DNA from: Brachyhypopomus gauderio
Taxonomy: Eukaryota > Chordata > Actinopteri > Gymnotiformes > Hypopomidae
Reading direction: 5' to 3'
Assembly (NCBI RefSeq): GCF_052324685.1
Contig: NC_135219.1
Location: 25,473,032-25,537,031, forward strand
Length of the DNA stretch: 64,000 bases
Within the stretch, counting starts at the first letter, position 1, and every line of letters starts with the position of its first letter. This document shows positions 21,181 to 33,188 of this stretch, in pieces. The notes below the pieces were generated by a model. That model made no database searches, was not told the DNA's origin, and was given only the letters and a program-made list of their open reading frames with translations. The position numbers and the translations under genes are program-made.

Positions 21181-22561
21181 TTTTTTTTTAGTTTATTTGT
21201 ATAGCGCTTTTAACAACTCAAGTTGTCGCAAATCAGCTTTACAGGATTTACAAGGTTAACAATACTATGGGTCCAGAACCCTAATGAGCAAGCCAAAGGC
21301 GAGGAAAAAGTGGCGAGGAAAAACTCCCTAGATGGTGGGGAATAGGAAGAAACCTCGGGAGAACCAAGACTCAAAAGGGAACCCATCCTCCATTGGGCGG
21401 CCCGTTAACACACAAATACACAAGTCACACACAATTCACACAATCAGACTAGGTAAAAGGTAGAATTGAAAGTTCTGGGTTTTGATATTGTCACTGTAAA
21501 TGTCTGTTGATGAACGCCAGGCTTTCATTCCGTGTCGGAGCAGTGATGCTGGTATTGTAGGCTCCGACTGCAGTGTTACTCCCCAGGTGAACCCCAGCAT
21601 CAGCACATCCACCAGCAGCCAGACCATCCCCCAGGTGCCTGCAGGTGCCTGTATCCAATCGTCTTGGGTAGAGCTATGCAAGAAGATAGTCAATACAGAC
21701 TGAGTGGACATGAATTTAAACCGCCATTGATTTAAATGTACATAGCTCACGTGCCAGTGATGAGCATGTGGCTCCGGCAGGCTAATCTATAGCAGCATAA
21801 CTAAAGGGAGGGGTTCAGAGGTGACCACAGGCATGAGGGCTCACTGAGACATTGCTTTCCAGTCAAGTCATAGTCACAAATAGAGTGATGCCAAGACACA
21901 GCTGGATGACAGCATCAACATCTCAGATCACCAGAAATCTCAACGTCTGGGGGCCCCCGAGCCCCTACACCTTACAAGGGGAATTTTAGCTGAAGGCTTG
22001 ATTAAACAGGTGAGTCTTAAGTCTAGATTTAAAGATTGGAACTGTGTCAGAATCTCGGATTGGAGCTGGAAGGCTATTCCATAATTGAGGGGCTTTAAAA
22101 GAGAAAGCTCTGCCTCCGGCTGTAGTTTTACTAATTTTTGGAACTAGGAGAAATCCAGCATTTTGGGAGCGCAAAGGGCGAGATGGGTTGTAGTAATCAA
22201 TGAGTTCACTCAGATATTGTGGGGCAAGACCATTTAACGCCTTATAGGTTAACAGGAGAACTTTAAATTCAATGCGATATTTAATCGGCAGCCATTGTAG
22301 TGCGGCGAGAGTGGGATTAATATGATCGAATTTCCTAGCCTTGGTTAGGACTCTAGCTGCAGCATTTTGTACAAGTTGTAGCTTCTTTATGGACTGTTTA
22401 GAGCATCCAATTAGAAGACTATTACAGTAGTCCAATCTCGACGAGACAAAAGCATGGACTAGCTTCTCTGCATCAGCTAATGAAAGTAAGTGTCTCAGCT
22501 TGGCGATATTATGTAAATGGAAAAAATGGAAAATGCTTCTACATAAATGCCTTACTTTCAT
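21181..22561 (-). mobile_element. LINE 3' end on the minus strand
   Basis: The T-run at 21180-21190 is the poly(A) end read from the other strand. A long 3' untranslated region follows, containing 'gaggaaaaactccctagat' and 'gggaacccatcctccattgg', which I recall as a very common teleost repeat. ORF2 sequence begins at 21986. The element is cut off at about 22561, typical 5' truncation. No clear target duplication was seen. Confidence 0.75.
21986..22561 (-). CDS. LINE ORF2 C-terminal fragment
   Basis: The open frame of about 190 codons matches the post-catalytic end of LINE RT proteins: HAFVSSRLDYCNSLLIG, KKLQLVQNAAARVLT, LQWLPIKYRIEFKVLLLTYK and FSFKAPQLWNSLP. The RT catalytic core is not present. 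The frame is clean, so the insertion is not very old. It has no function on its own. Confidence 0.8.
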   Translation of the reverse strand: MKVRHLCRSIFHFFHLHNIAKLRHLLSLADAEKLVHAFVSSRLDYCNSLLIGCSKQSIKKLQLVQNAAARVLTKARKFDHINPTLAALQWLPIKYRIEFKVLLLTYKALNGLAPQYLSELIDYYNPSRPLRSQNAGFLLVPKISKTTAGGRAFSFKAPQLWNSLPAPIRDSDTVPIFKSRLKTHLFNQAFS

Positions 22562-23714
22562 GATATAATATCACTGTAGTGTGAACATTTAACGTTTTTC
22601 ATAAATTTCACCCAAAAGCCAAATATCCCAAAATTTTGGCAAATAGTGTTGAGTATACTACCAATACAAATCCCATTTTAGACTTTGAGAGCCTACACTA
22701 ACTAACCACAATAACCTACTGTATGTTTGGATGATAATACAAGACAATCCAGAAGAAAACATCTGCAAAACAATTGATACAGTAATGAGGACTGTGGTTT
22801 GAAGTCAAACCTCGATTGGTTAACAAAAACAGAATGGTTGTGTGAACTCTGTGTGAACCAGTGTATTTTCAGATTAATCATATACTCGATGATCACGCAC
22901 ATCATTAATTATTAAGTCCTGATGCCTATATTCTAAAACTGTGATTATTGGATGGTATACCAGTAATGATTTGCTTTTTTCCAGTAATTACAATTACACA
23001 GTGCAGACAATTTAAAACATGCAGAGGCAGCGCAGTCTATGCTGCAGTTGATCCTGAGCTACAGCGCTGGGATCACTAATAATAACTGTAAGCTGCAGGC
23101 GTGAAGTGTAGCTTGGCCTTGCCCTGCATATCTGAGTGAGCCATGTGGAATCCATCACTGAACCAGAGACACAGACTCCTCAGACTCCTGGTAGAGCAGA
23201 GTGAGTTGGAATGGAAGGAGCCAACACAAAAGAATGTTTCCCAGCATGACTGAGCCTGTGTGTTTATGTGTATATGTTAGTCATCTAGTTCTGCCAGTGA
23301 AAAGTTATGGGAAACTCACCCACACTCATGTACTCTCCCATTTTGAGTAGTGAAAGAGATTACAGGAAACTGCATTTTCAAACAAACCTTCTGCAAATCA
23401 TCCATTCAGAAATTGCCCCCACACACCATTCATTAAAGTGTAATGCAAAGATTAATGATTTTAATTATTTTCGTTTTAATGCTTAAAAACAATTTTGATT
23501 GTAATTACAATGAATGTGGGTGGAATGTCCAAAAGAAACAACTTGTAACTCTGGAGTTAGCTCAGACACCCAACAGAAAATGAATACCCATACCCCTTTA
23601 TATTCACAATATGCCACACCTCAAGCTCATAGTTTACATTAAAATGTATAAAGATCAAGAAGAGTTGATCCTTCATCCTGGTTAGGAAGACAGCCATTTG
23701 GAAAAGAGAGACAG
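22562..23714. other. No gene recognised
   Basis: AT-rich sequence. I found no coding frame, paired terminal repeats or RNA gene. The moderately GC-rich patch at 23020-23240 shows no recognisable structure. Confidence 0.4.
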
Positions 23715-23829
23715 CAACAAAGGCTGCCGTTCCTGCCCCCGTGACCTGGAAGGGGTTACCTGTTGTTCCTATCCACGCGACCCGGAAGAGGTATCCTGTC
23801 ATTCTTGCTCCCGCGACCCGGAAGGGGTC
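23715..23829. repeat. 36-bp minisatellite that forms the left target of the 17.8-kb transposon
   Basis: Three units on the pattern 'gacccggaaggggt..cctgtcattcttgctcccgc' run up to 23829. The third unit is interrupted and resumes at 41644 with 'ggggtcacctgtcattcttg'. The array therefore spans the insertion and gives an internal picture of the empty site. It probably belongs to the internal region of the LTR element whose LTR begins near 41881. Confidence 0.8.
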
Positions 23830-24630
23830 TATGGAGTAAGAGCACTGTCAAAAAAAACGTGCGCATTCTCAGCAAAACACGTACGTAAATACATTTGTTG
23901 TACACAAAAATCTGTATTTATATATTCACGTACAGAATAAGCCATGCATAAAAACATGTCGTAACACTGTGTGTGTTTTGTGAGAATACAACTACAAAAT
24001 CTACAACTTATGCATACGACTAGAATTTTTACAGGTACGACCTCTTAGTTATGATTACGAATCCAAAGGTGAAAAACGACTGTCAAAAATACGTCATTTG
24101 GGGCACAGCCGAAATGCATCGAGTACAAGAGCAATCGATTCGTCACAATGCGCATGCGTCCTCAGCCGCGTCCAGCTTTCAACTGTTGGCGGGTAGAAAG
24201 ATGGCTGATGCAAGCAGCGGGAGCTCAAATCAGGTACAGCTTAAATTCTTTCCTCGTCTAAGCTAAATTGTTTTACAATTATTTGTTTCAAATAGTTTCA
24301 AACGCTTTTGTTAGGTCTTCGTGGTTTAATATACTATGTGTTTCTCACAATCTTTAAGGAACAATGCTGTTATATGGCGCGGGCTAACCGCAATGGTGCC
24401 CTTTGAGATTCTCCTAGATGCGATCTTTTAGTAGTAATGGGCTTCACTAATCACTTTTTACTGCTTCACTTCTTCCTTTTTGCTTTTCCCACCGCTACGA
24501 CAATGTTGCTTTCTTATTCTATGGCTTTAACGTTATGCTAGCTTCAAGATTATGGTTCACTCAAGCTAGGTTTATACTTGACGCGTCGCAACTGGCCCGA
24601 GGGTCCGCGCGTCAAAAATTATGCAATCGG
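23830..24630 (+). repeat. Left inverted arm, with promoter and first exon
   Basis: It is nearly identical to the reverse complement of 40853-41643. It contains a TATA-less, CpG-containing promoter-like segment: an NRF1-type palindrome TGCGCATGCG at 24149-24158 and a YY1-like AAGATGGC overlapping the start codon at 24201. It then carries the 33-base first exon and its GT donor. The match between arms fades after about 24620. Confidence 0.9.
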
Positions 24631-27600
24631 CGTTTTATCACTTTTTACTTTCAAAACATAAGTTTTAGACTACCACTTGTTCTGCACACTTTTTTTTTAC
24701 TCTGCGAACATCCAACTCAATAAGGGTGTGTTAATTAGCTAAGCTATAATGTATGTTAAAGACAAAAGTTAAAACGTGTAGGGCAGGGTTACTCCAGGAC
24801 CAGTATTGGAATACACTTGGCTGCCTAACTGCTGTGAAATATTAACATTACATTCATAAAATATATTGTTTCACTTTCATAGGAGTCTATGGTTACACAC
24901 TTACTGGAACGTCTTCAATCTAGAATAAGTGGGATCCTGGATCGACCAAATTTGGATTTGGACTATTTCCTGTACGTTGTTAATCAAGAAGTATTCATTT
25001 TGACATCAGCTGCTACTGTCTTTAATGTGCCAAGTGAAATTGAGGAGAATCTTCTATCTCTTCAAAGGAAGATAAACGGAGCTCTTTCACAAGAAGCACC
25101 CCAACTTTTCATTAAGGATGCAAGTAATGGACGAGGCAGACCAAAACTGATCTTTTCTGAAGAACTGTTAACCAGACTCATTGACATGCCTTTACCCGTG
25201 TCTTGTATTGCAAACCTGCTAGGAGTTAGGGGAAGACACACGGCGGTGGGGTATGTGTATACCTAAACAAACGTTACTGTACCTCTGTGACTGTTAGAGA
25301 AAACATCTGTTTACCTGATATTGAGCTCCTGTCCGTGTCAATCCGCCCATTCTATCTGCCACGAGAGTTCCGTCAAATCTTTCTGACAGTGGTGTACATC
25401 CATCCTAAGGCAAATGCTGCCACAGCCTGTAATGTCATTTTGGATGTCACCCAAAAACTTCAATCACTCTCACCCGACGCTCCGAATTTTATTTTAGGTG
25501 ATTTTAATCATGTCACCCTTAAAAAGACAATGAGAGATTTTTATCAGTATGTCACCTGTCCAACCAGACGGGGAAAGACACTGGATCTCTGTTATGGCTC
25601 GGTGAAGGACGCTTACAAATCGATTGCACTGCCCCCGTTGGGCTCAGCGGACCACAACTGTATTCAATTAATCCCTAAGTACAAGTCTGTTTTGAGAAGA
25701 GAGCAAATACAAATTAAAGAAGTAAAGGAATGGACTGATGAATCAGTTATGTGTCTTCAGGAGTGCTATGAGTGTACAGACTGGGACGTTTTTAAGGAAT
25801 CATGTAATGATCTGGATGTGATTACTGATGTTGTATGTTCATATGTAGCTTTCTGTAGGGATATGATTATCCCCTGTAAACAAATTAAGATTTACCCTAA
25901 TAACAAGCCATGGGTGAATGGGTCTATTAAAAATTGTTTACTGAAAAAAAGGCAAGCTCACAAGATGAGCCACTGACCTGCATGTAGCCACAAAAGAGCT
26001 AAAAACTGAGATATCCAAAGCAAAACAACGATATAAGTCTAACTCGAAAAAAGGATGGCTGAGAACAATCTTGGCTCTGCCTGGTCCAGTATGAAAATTA
26101 TAGCAGGTGTCCAGAACCAGAGTAACAGCAGCCATGTCTGTCTTGAGGGGTTTAAATCTGATAATGAACTGGCCAATGCATTGAACTGTTTTTATAACCG
26201 TTTTGACAAGTTTGACTTTAGTCAGGAAGTTGTAGAACTGAAAGATAAACTTAAAGATAATAAATACATCAGCATCACATGCAGAGATGTTGAAAATGTC
26301 TTTTCTACGACAAAAAAGAATAAAAGTCAGGGACCAGATAACATCTGTGGACGGGTAATTAAGTCATGTACAAAAGAATTGAGCCCAATATTCCATTTTA
26401 TTTTTAATAAATCTCTGCAGACACAACATGTACCCAAGATTTGGAAACATGCTGTTGTGGTTCCCGTCCCCAAATGCTGTAGGCCAAATAATCTGAATGA
26501 TTTTAGACCAATTGCTTTAACTTCAATCTTAATGAAGAATTTTGAAAAGCTGATAAGGCTACAAATTTTAAGATATACTGAACATGCATTGGACCCCATG
26601 CAGTTTGCCTATAGGCCAAATAGAGGAGTAGAAGATGCCACCCTTACACTACTCCATGTTCTTCTCAAACATCTTGAAGGAAGTGGGTCCCATGCTCAAA
26701 TTTTGTTTATTGATTTTTCATCTGCTTTTAATACAATTCAGCCACATATTCTAGTTAATCGTCTTTTAGAACAATTTGATATTAGCTTTAACCTTGTTGG
26801 ATGGATATTGGACTTTTTAACAGACAGGACACAAAAGGTTAGGGTAAACGGAGTTATGTCTGATCAGCTCTGCTCCTCCACAGGCTCACCACAAGGGTGT
26901 GCTCTTTCACCCCTCTTGTTTATTCTGTACACAAACATGTGTCAGAGCAAATATGCTAATAGGACCATTATGAAATATGCTGATGACTCTGTCATCGTAA
27001 GCCTTTTACAGAAGGACGAAAGAGGCCATGGACCAATAATAGATGACTTTGTCCAATGGTGTGAGGATTCACACCTTCAGTTAAACATATCAAAAACAAA
27101 AGACATGCACATTGACTTTGGGAAACACCTAAGATATGAGACCACCATTATGAAGGGCGAAACAGTGGAACAAGTTAAATCTTATAAATATTTAGGGACA
27201 ATAATTGACTCTAAATTAAACTTCCAGGAGAATTCTGAAGTTGTATGTAAGAAAGGACAACAGCGGTTACACTGCTTGAGGAAGTTGTTTCATTTTAATG
27301 TTGATAAGACCATGATGATTTTATTCTACCGCACTTTCATTGAATCAATTGTGTCCTTTTCTCTGGCCTCATGGTTCGGCCACGTTCCTCTGATATACAA
27401 GAACAACCTAAATCAAATAGTGAAATGGTCAAGTAAACTGACTGGCGAGTCACATCTACACCCCTCTTCACTGTATGCAAGACAGCTACAGCGGATAGCG
27501 ATGGCTATCCTAGCTGATAGTAGACATCCCTTGTACAGTGAGTTCCAGTACCTTCCCTCTGGGCGGAGACTGATGGTACCAGGCTGCAGAACAAATAGGT

Positions 27601-29475
27601 TCAAAAACAGTTTTGTTCCAGCTGCGATTACACTGTTAAACAAGAGGTAATCCCCCTTCCTCCACATACCAGTTATGTCAGTACAGTTTGTACCTTTTTA
27701 TTTATTTTATTTTTATTTATCTGTTTTTCTGTTTTTTTCTTTTTTTATGTATATGTGTTATGTGTTTGTAGTCTATATGTATGGACATCTATACCTTTCT
27801 CATGAACTGCAAAACCAGTTTACCCACGGGTACTAATAAAGTAACTTGAACTTGAACTTGAGTTAGTCAGTCAACCATCTTTCGTCAAATGCGTGAACAT
27901 GGACTGTCTACAAAGTCCACGTATAGCAGTCTCTCTGACCATGACTTGGATAATGCTGTGATGTCTATCAAGAGACAATTACCAACTGCAGGATACAGGA
28001 TGGTAAAGGGTTCCTTGCAAGCAGAAGGGCACAGAGTTCAGTGGGATCGCATCAAGGAGTCCATGCACAGAGTAGATGCTGCTGGAGTTTTGGAGAGGAT
28101 GACAAAGCTAGGGTGCATTGTCAGGAGAACGTATTTTGTACAGCATCCGCTATCCTTAGTCCACGTGGACACAAACCATAAACTTATACAGTAATCATTA
28201 GTTTATAATACTATCAAAATGTTACTTCTCCTTAAAAGGACAAGCTATGATGTGCTTTTTGCTTTCAAGGTACAACATTGTCATATTTGGAGGGATCGAT
28301 GGATACTCTAGAAAGGTGTGTCGAATTAAACTGAGTCAGACTCAGTTTGATTAGTTCGATTTTCATGCTACGTGAAAAGTAAATGATTGCTTAGTGAGAC
28401 ATTTTGTGTACTTTACATATAGATCATGTACCTGGAACCAGCAGATAATAACTGCCTAAGCACTGCGCTTTCTTTTTTTCTAAAAGCAGTTCAAAACTAT
28501 GGCTGGCCATCAAGGTGTGTAATCGTGGTAGAAGATTCTTGATTTCCTGCTTAAGCAAACTTGCTCAGTATTTAAACGCTGAACTGCTACTTTATGCTTT
28601 TTTCCTACATTTTCTAGAGTGAGGGGTGATGAAGGTGTGGAAAATGTTGGAATTGCAGAAACCATGTTCACTGTAAAAGGCACAGGAAGAGGAAGCTTCA
28701 TTGCAGGGAAGAGTGTGCATAATCAAAGGTTACCAATTAACTATGCAAAGTATTGTAATAATAAGATTATTATAAAACCATTTCAAAAGCATATTCAAGA
28801 GCAAGCTATCAGTTACTTGGCTAACACAGCTGTTCCTCTTTCCCTTCTCTGTTTAGAATCGAGCGCCTTTGGCGAGATGTTTGGCTCAGTGTAACTCAGC
28901 TGTACTACGAAGTTCTTCAAGGGCTTGAAGAAGATGGCTTGCTGGACTTGTCAGATTCTCTCCATATGTTCTGTGTGCATTATGTGTTTCTTGCACGCCT
29001 AGAACATGATCTCCACATTTTTACTGAAGGCTGGGATAATCATCCCTTACAATCTGAAGGTGGACTTAGCCCAAACCAGCTGTGGGTTCTGGGACACATG
29101 CAGAATTCTTCTGGTGACTCTGAAGAGAATTTGCAAGTTTGTATTAAATCACTTACCCTAGGGTAGTTATGACGTAACTCTGCCTCTTATGCTGTATATT
29201 TTAATTAACAATTTTATGCAAGGTAGCATTTTCTTTTTATTTAGTTTCAGAATCTGGAGCTGTTTGGAACAGACTGGGAGTCCTTCGATTCTGCAAATGA
29301 AGAACCTTTTGGCGTTCAGGTGCCACGAATTGAGAGCCCACTGCCTCTAGCTGTGATGGAAACAATTAAATCTATCATCAATCCACTTGCAACATCAGAA
29401 TCCTATGGTAGAGACATTTACATATCAATGGTTCAATATGCTGAACACCTTTGGAGAACAGAAAGCAATAACTGA
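24201..29475 (+). CDS. Integrase-like DDE transposase, spliced, split by a LINE insertion
   Basis: Exons by splice signals and frame: 24201-24233 (start in the arm), 24883-25229 plus 27867-28190 (one exon cut by the LINE), 28270-28315, 28423-28514, 28618-28728, 28857-29136 and 29251-29475, all with GT/AG borders and matching phase. The N-terminal body carries a helix-turn-helix block around [16 protein letters not shown] once the LINE is disregarded. The catalytic core is Asp in HVDTNH (28168), Asp in RGDEG (28628) and Glu in IERLW (28861), about 34 residues apart. This resembles the integrase core domain proteins often annotated in fish. Apart from the LINE no stop or frame error was seen. 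AATAAA lies at about 29650. It would cut and join the transposon ends. Confidence 0.82.
25287..25976 (+). pseudogene. LINE ORF2, endonuclease C-terminal half
   Basis: The fragment carries APE-type endonuclease motifs, GDFNHVTL and GSADHNC, which hold metal-binding and catalytic residues. The linker [13 protein letters not shown]...CSYVAFC follows. The N-terminal part of the endonuclease is missing. The frame stops at 25976 before the RT domain, which continues in another frame. Confidence 0.8.
26055..27650 (+). pseudogene. LINE ORF2, reverse transcriptase part
   Basis: RT motifs are present: [51 protein letters not shown] and [10 protein letters not shown] (catalytic ADD), then [14 protein letters not shown]. 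The C-terminal end has [19 protein letters not shown]. It is a continuation of the same ORF2 as the endonuclease part, in a different frame. Clade is uncertain (Rex1/L2/CR1 range). Confidence 0.85.
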
Positions 29476-30721
29476 GACCTAACAGGCCAATAACAGCTGT
29501 TTTGTAAACATTTATTTAAAATGAACTGCAGACTTGTACATTACCTTGGCTGACAGCTGTCATGACATACTACATGTTGTAAAAAAACTGGCAGTGAAAC
29601 ATTATATAAATACATAAATGTTAATATTGATGTAATATATCCTATGTGAATAAAAAGAACAAGGAAGGAAGTGTTGAATTTCATTTCTTGCTTCCTTACA
29701 TCCTATCAAAAGACTCCCCACAAGATATGGCCAAGTACATAATGTTTTTGAAGTCATCAGATGTTTTCAAGTGAGCAGAGGGAAAAGTGATTGTGCGACT
29801 GCATGCGCTTACTGTTGGAAAACAAACAGTATGACTGCCGTCACAGTCATGATAGAACTTTACAGTTATGCTGAAGTCCTGCTTTTCACTTGGCAAAAGA
29901 GGTTTGTGTCCCTGGCCCGTCATCCACTGCATGATTTTGCCAACGGACATTTCTCCATGTTCACCTTGTTCTTACATAAAGGATTGAAAACATGTTAGGG
30001 TGAATAGAGATTTGTTTTTGTTTTTTTTAACAAAAGCTAAAACATACCTTGATCCCCAATTTCTTGTAAGAAATCCTGGAACAAGTTCATAATGTTAATT
30101 TCCTTGCTGTATTTCAGGGATCCCTTCTCGCTGAAGTCAGGGTGGCACTTCTCCAGAATAAAAGCTGCATCTACCTAAAATCAATTATTTTGATGTCCCC
30201 TTAGTTTTGAACTAGAGGTAACAAAACACTAGAAGTCACTAAAACTGACCACAATGTTCCTGTAAAAACATGCAAATGCAAATAATAAAAACCCACCTCT
30301 CAAACTGCATGAATAGTGGATGAAATTCACAAAGAAGCCTGGTCTTGATTTAGGTGACTAGGCTTTTAGTGTCTGTTAGTATAGTGCTGCAGCTTTAGTT
30401 CTAACCTGGATATCAGCAATGTCTAGAGCTGGAAACCATTCCTTTAATGCTAATTAAATAGAAATGCCATAGTAAAGGATTAGTTACCTTGTCATCATCT
30501 CCTGGTACAAACAGTGGTAGACAAAGTTCTGGGTACAAGTTCATTATCTTAAGAAGATCATAAAGCAGCAGTCTTTTCCTAAGCTGATCAAGCACCGGAA
30601 CGACTCTCATTAAAACAGCAAAAACATTTATAAAACCTGACATCCCTGAATTAACTGAGTGAGTGAGTGTTGGAGCAGGGAAAATATAGTGTAAATATAG
30701 TGGTTTTGAAACTAACTGCAC

Positions 30722-31123
30722 TGTCACGACCAGACAGATGAGCAGACACTTGCAGAATGATAACAGGATTTATTTTAACAGAAGCTTACCCACGACAGGG
30801 TCGAGAAACCGTACATAACGAAGAATAAATCCTGGAAAAGAACCGATCACCAAACTGAGGACTGACAATTACGGATACAAAAAACCACAGCGATAAGCAC
30901 CCGGAATACAGCGACGCATGCATGAAAACAAATACGGAGCAATGAGTTCCTACTTGTTCCCACTATTTATAGGGAGGGGGACAGGTGCTTCCCATCAGTG
31001 CAATTGTTGGTCTGAACGCTGGGGGTCACATGAGCCCCTGCGGTATTCTGGGTACCGGAGTTCCGTTCGTCCGGTGTGGCAGGCACAGATATAACCGGAC
31101 AGGTCAGTATCACGGGCCTGACA
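30722..31123 (-). repeat. Sushi element 3' LTR
   Basis: It begins TGTCACG and ends CCTGACA in plus-strand reading. It matches 37418-37819 with about three substitutions (for example at the 'ggatacaaa' and 'ggtcagtat' sites). A polypurine tract, GGAGGGGGATAC on the minus strand, adjoins it at 31124-31135. Confidence 0.95.
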
Positions 31124-33188
31124 GTATCCCCCTCCAAAAGAACCGGGGGAGGACCAGAGCGAGGACGACCACGGCGACGGCCACCCACCGCACTGGAACT
31201 GGGGCCCGCCCTACCAGTGGAGGACCGGGAACCACATGGACTGGGAGATGGAGATGCTCGTCTGTCAGGACCGGAGCCAGACAGGAACTGCCTCGGACGC
31301 CCCCTGGGCCTCGGAGCAGGCTTAGAAGGGTGACGACCATGAAAATCTGCAATCATACCGGGGTCCAGGACATCTTTAGCGGGAACCCAACTCCGCTCCT
31401 CAGGACCATAGCCTTCCCAGTCAATGAGATACTGGAGGATTCCCCCCCGTCTCCGTGAGTCCAACACCTCCCGCACAGCGTATACGGGAGACCCCTCCAT
31501 CTCCACGGCAGTGGGCGGAACGTCACTGGGCAGCCCCTCATCCAATGGGCCAGGAATCACAGGCTTAAGGAGAGACGCATGGAAAGAATTAGAAATGTGA
31601 AAATTCACGGGCAGCGCTAAACGAAATGTAACCTCATTAATTTTGTCGGTTATGGGAAACGGACCGATAAATTTGGGTTGGAGCTTCCTGCAACCCTCCT
31701 CAAACCTGAGGTCCCTAGTAGAGAGCCAAACCCGATCTCCTGGACGAAATGAGGGTGCATCGGCCCTATGCCTGTCCGCCTGTTCCTTATAACGAGACAA
31801 GGCTTCCGAGATATGACGATGCGTCTCCTCCCAAACCGCTCTACTACGCGTCATCCAATCTTCCACCACAGGGACCCTGGACGTCACGGCTGTCCAGGGA
31901 GCCAAGGGCGGTTGGTAACCGAGCATACACTGAAAGGGACTGATCTTTGAGGTGGAATTAATCAGTGAATTTTGTGCTATTTCTGCCCAAATGAGAAACT
32001 GAGACCAGTCATGAGGGTTGTTATGACAAAACAAACGAAGGAATTTGCCCAATTCCTGATTGGCTCGCTCACACTGGCCATTGCTTTGGGGATGATACCC
32101 AGACGTAAGACTAATATTCATGCCGATATGTTCACAGAACGCTTTCCAGACATGAGAAGTGAACTGGGGACCCCTATCAGAAAGGACATCCTCCGGAATG
32201 CCAAAATGACGGAATATGTGACTATATAACGCCTTGGCTGTGTCGAAGGCTGAGGGAAGAGACGGGAAAGGAATATATTTAACACCTCGTGAAAACCTGT
32301 CAATGATAGTGAGGATAGTGGTGTTGCCCTCCGAGGTCGGCAAGTCTGTAACAAAATCAATAGCTATATGTGACCATGGACGCTCTGGTATGGGCAGGGG
32401 CATAAGTTTCCCTGCTGGTAATGTCTTCGGGGTTTTACATTGGGCACACACCGAGCACGAAGCCACGAACCTATGTACATCCCTCCTTACAGTCTCCCAC
32501 CAATACCGAGCTGTAATAAGCTGCGCTGTACGTGTCTCACCTGGATGCCCTGCAGAAAGCGAAGAGTGAGCCCAAGTAATTAATCTATCTCTGAATTCAG
32601 CTGGTACGTAAGTCCTCCCTTCCGGACAACCTGCAGGCCTAATTCGGCCTCTATTAGCCTCTGCAAGCTGTTCATCCAATTCCCAATGAATGGCAGATAC
32701 AAATACAGACGACGGTAGAATAGTCTTGGGTTCTTGCTCCTGACCTTCATACACCTCTCCCTGATACATGCGCGACAAAGCATCAGCTTTGATGTTACGG
32801 CTTCCCGGACGAAAAGTCATAGTAAACTGGAATCTGGAAAAAAACAAAGACCACCTCGCCTGCCGGGCATTCAGGCGCTTGGCCGTACGGAGATATTCTA
32901 GGTTCCGGTGATCTGTAAGTACAGTAAAAGGGTGGAGAGCTCCCTCGAGCCAATGCCTCCACTCTTCCAGCGCCAGCTTAACTGCCAGAAGTTCCCTATC
33001 CCCGATACCATAATTGCGCTCAGCAGGCGACAGCTTATGCGAATAGAAAGCTACAGGGTGTAATTTAGGAGGGTTCCCACTTCGCTGGGAAAGGACTGCT
33101 CCGACCCCAGACTCTGAGGCATCCACCTCCACCACAAACGGAGAGGCCGGGTCAGGGTGCTTCAATATCGGGGCAGTAGTAAAGGCCT
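30967..33188 (-). CDS. Sushi pol, second part: RNase H, integrase, chromodomain
   Basis: The frame picks up after the insert with AFTTAPILKHPDP and the RNase H motif VEVDASESGVGAVLSQ. The integrase zinc finger reads AHSSLSAGHPGET with CSVCAQC. The DDE core is IAIDFVTDLP, LSDRGPQFTS and NGQCERANQEL. A chromodomain follows with YLIDWEGYGPEERSWVPA, which reads histone marks and guides integration. The frame ends inside the 3' LTR. Function is lost only through the insertion upstream. Confidence 0.9.

Larger units (their letters stand above)
25230..27859 (+). mobile_element. LINE inserted in the integrase exon
   Basis: It is flanked by GAGTTAG at 25223-25229 and 27860-27866. It is 5'-truncated within the endonuclease and ends in (ACTTGA)n rather than poly(A), the kind of microsatellite tail seen in CR1/L2/Rex1-type elements. 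Removing it restores continuity of the host exon. It has two frames, an endonuclease part and an RT part, separated by one frame break near 25976-26055. Confidence 0.88.

Noticed and set aside
23844-23860. CACTG near the transposon end as an EnSpm/CACTA terminus
   Set aside because: The inverted repeat extends outward to TATGGAG, and the flanking duplication is 6 bp rather than the 2-3 bp of CACTA elements.
24051-24266. An identical 71-residue frame in both transposon arms as a possible gene
   Set aside because: Its identity reflects arm identity. Only the part from the internal ATG (24201) to the donor fits an exon; the rest has no support.
30985-31458. Plus-strand open frame across the Sushi LTR
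   Set aside because: It is the antisense of the chromodomain region and LTR of the minus-strand element.
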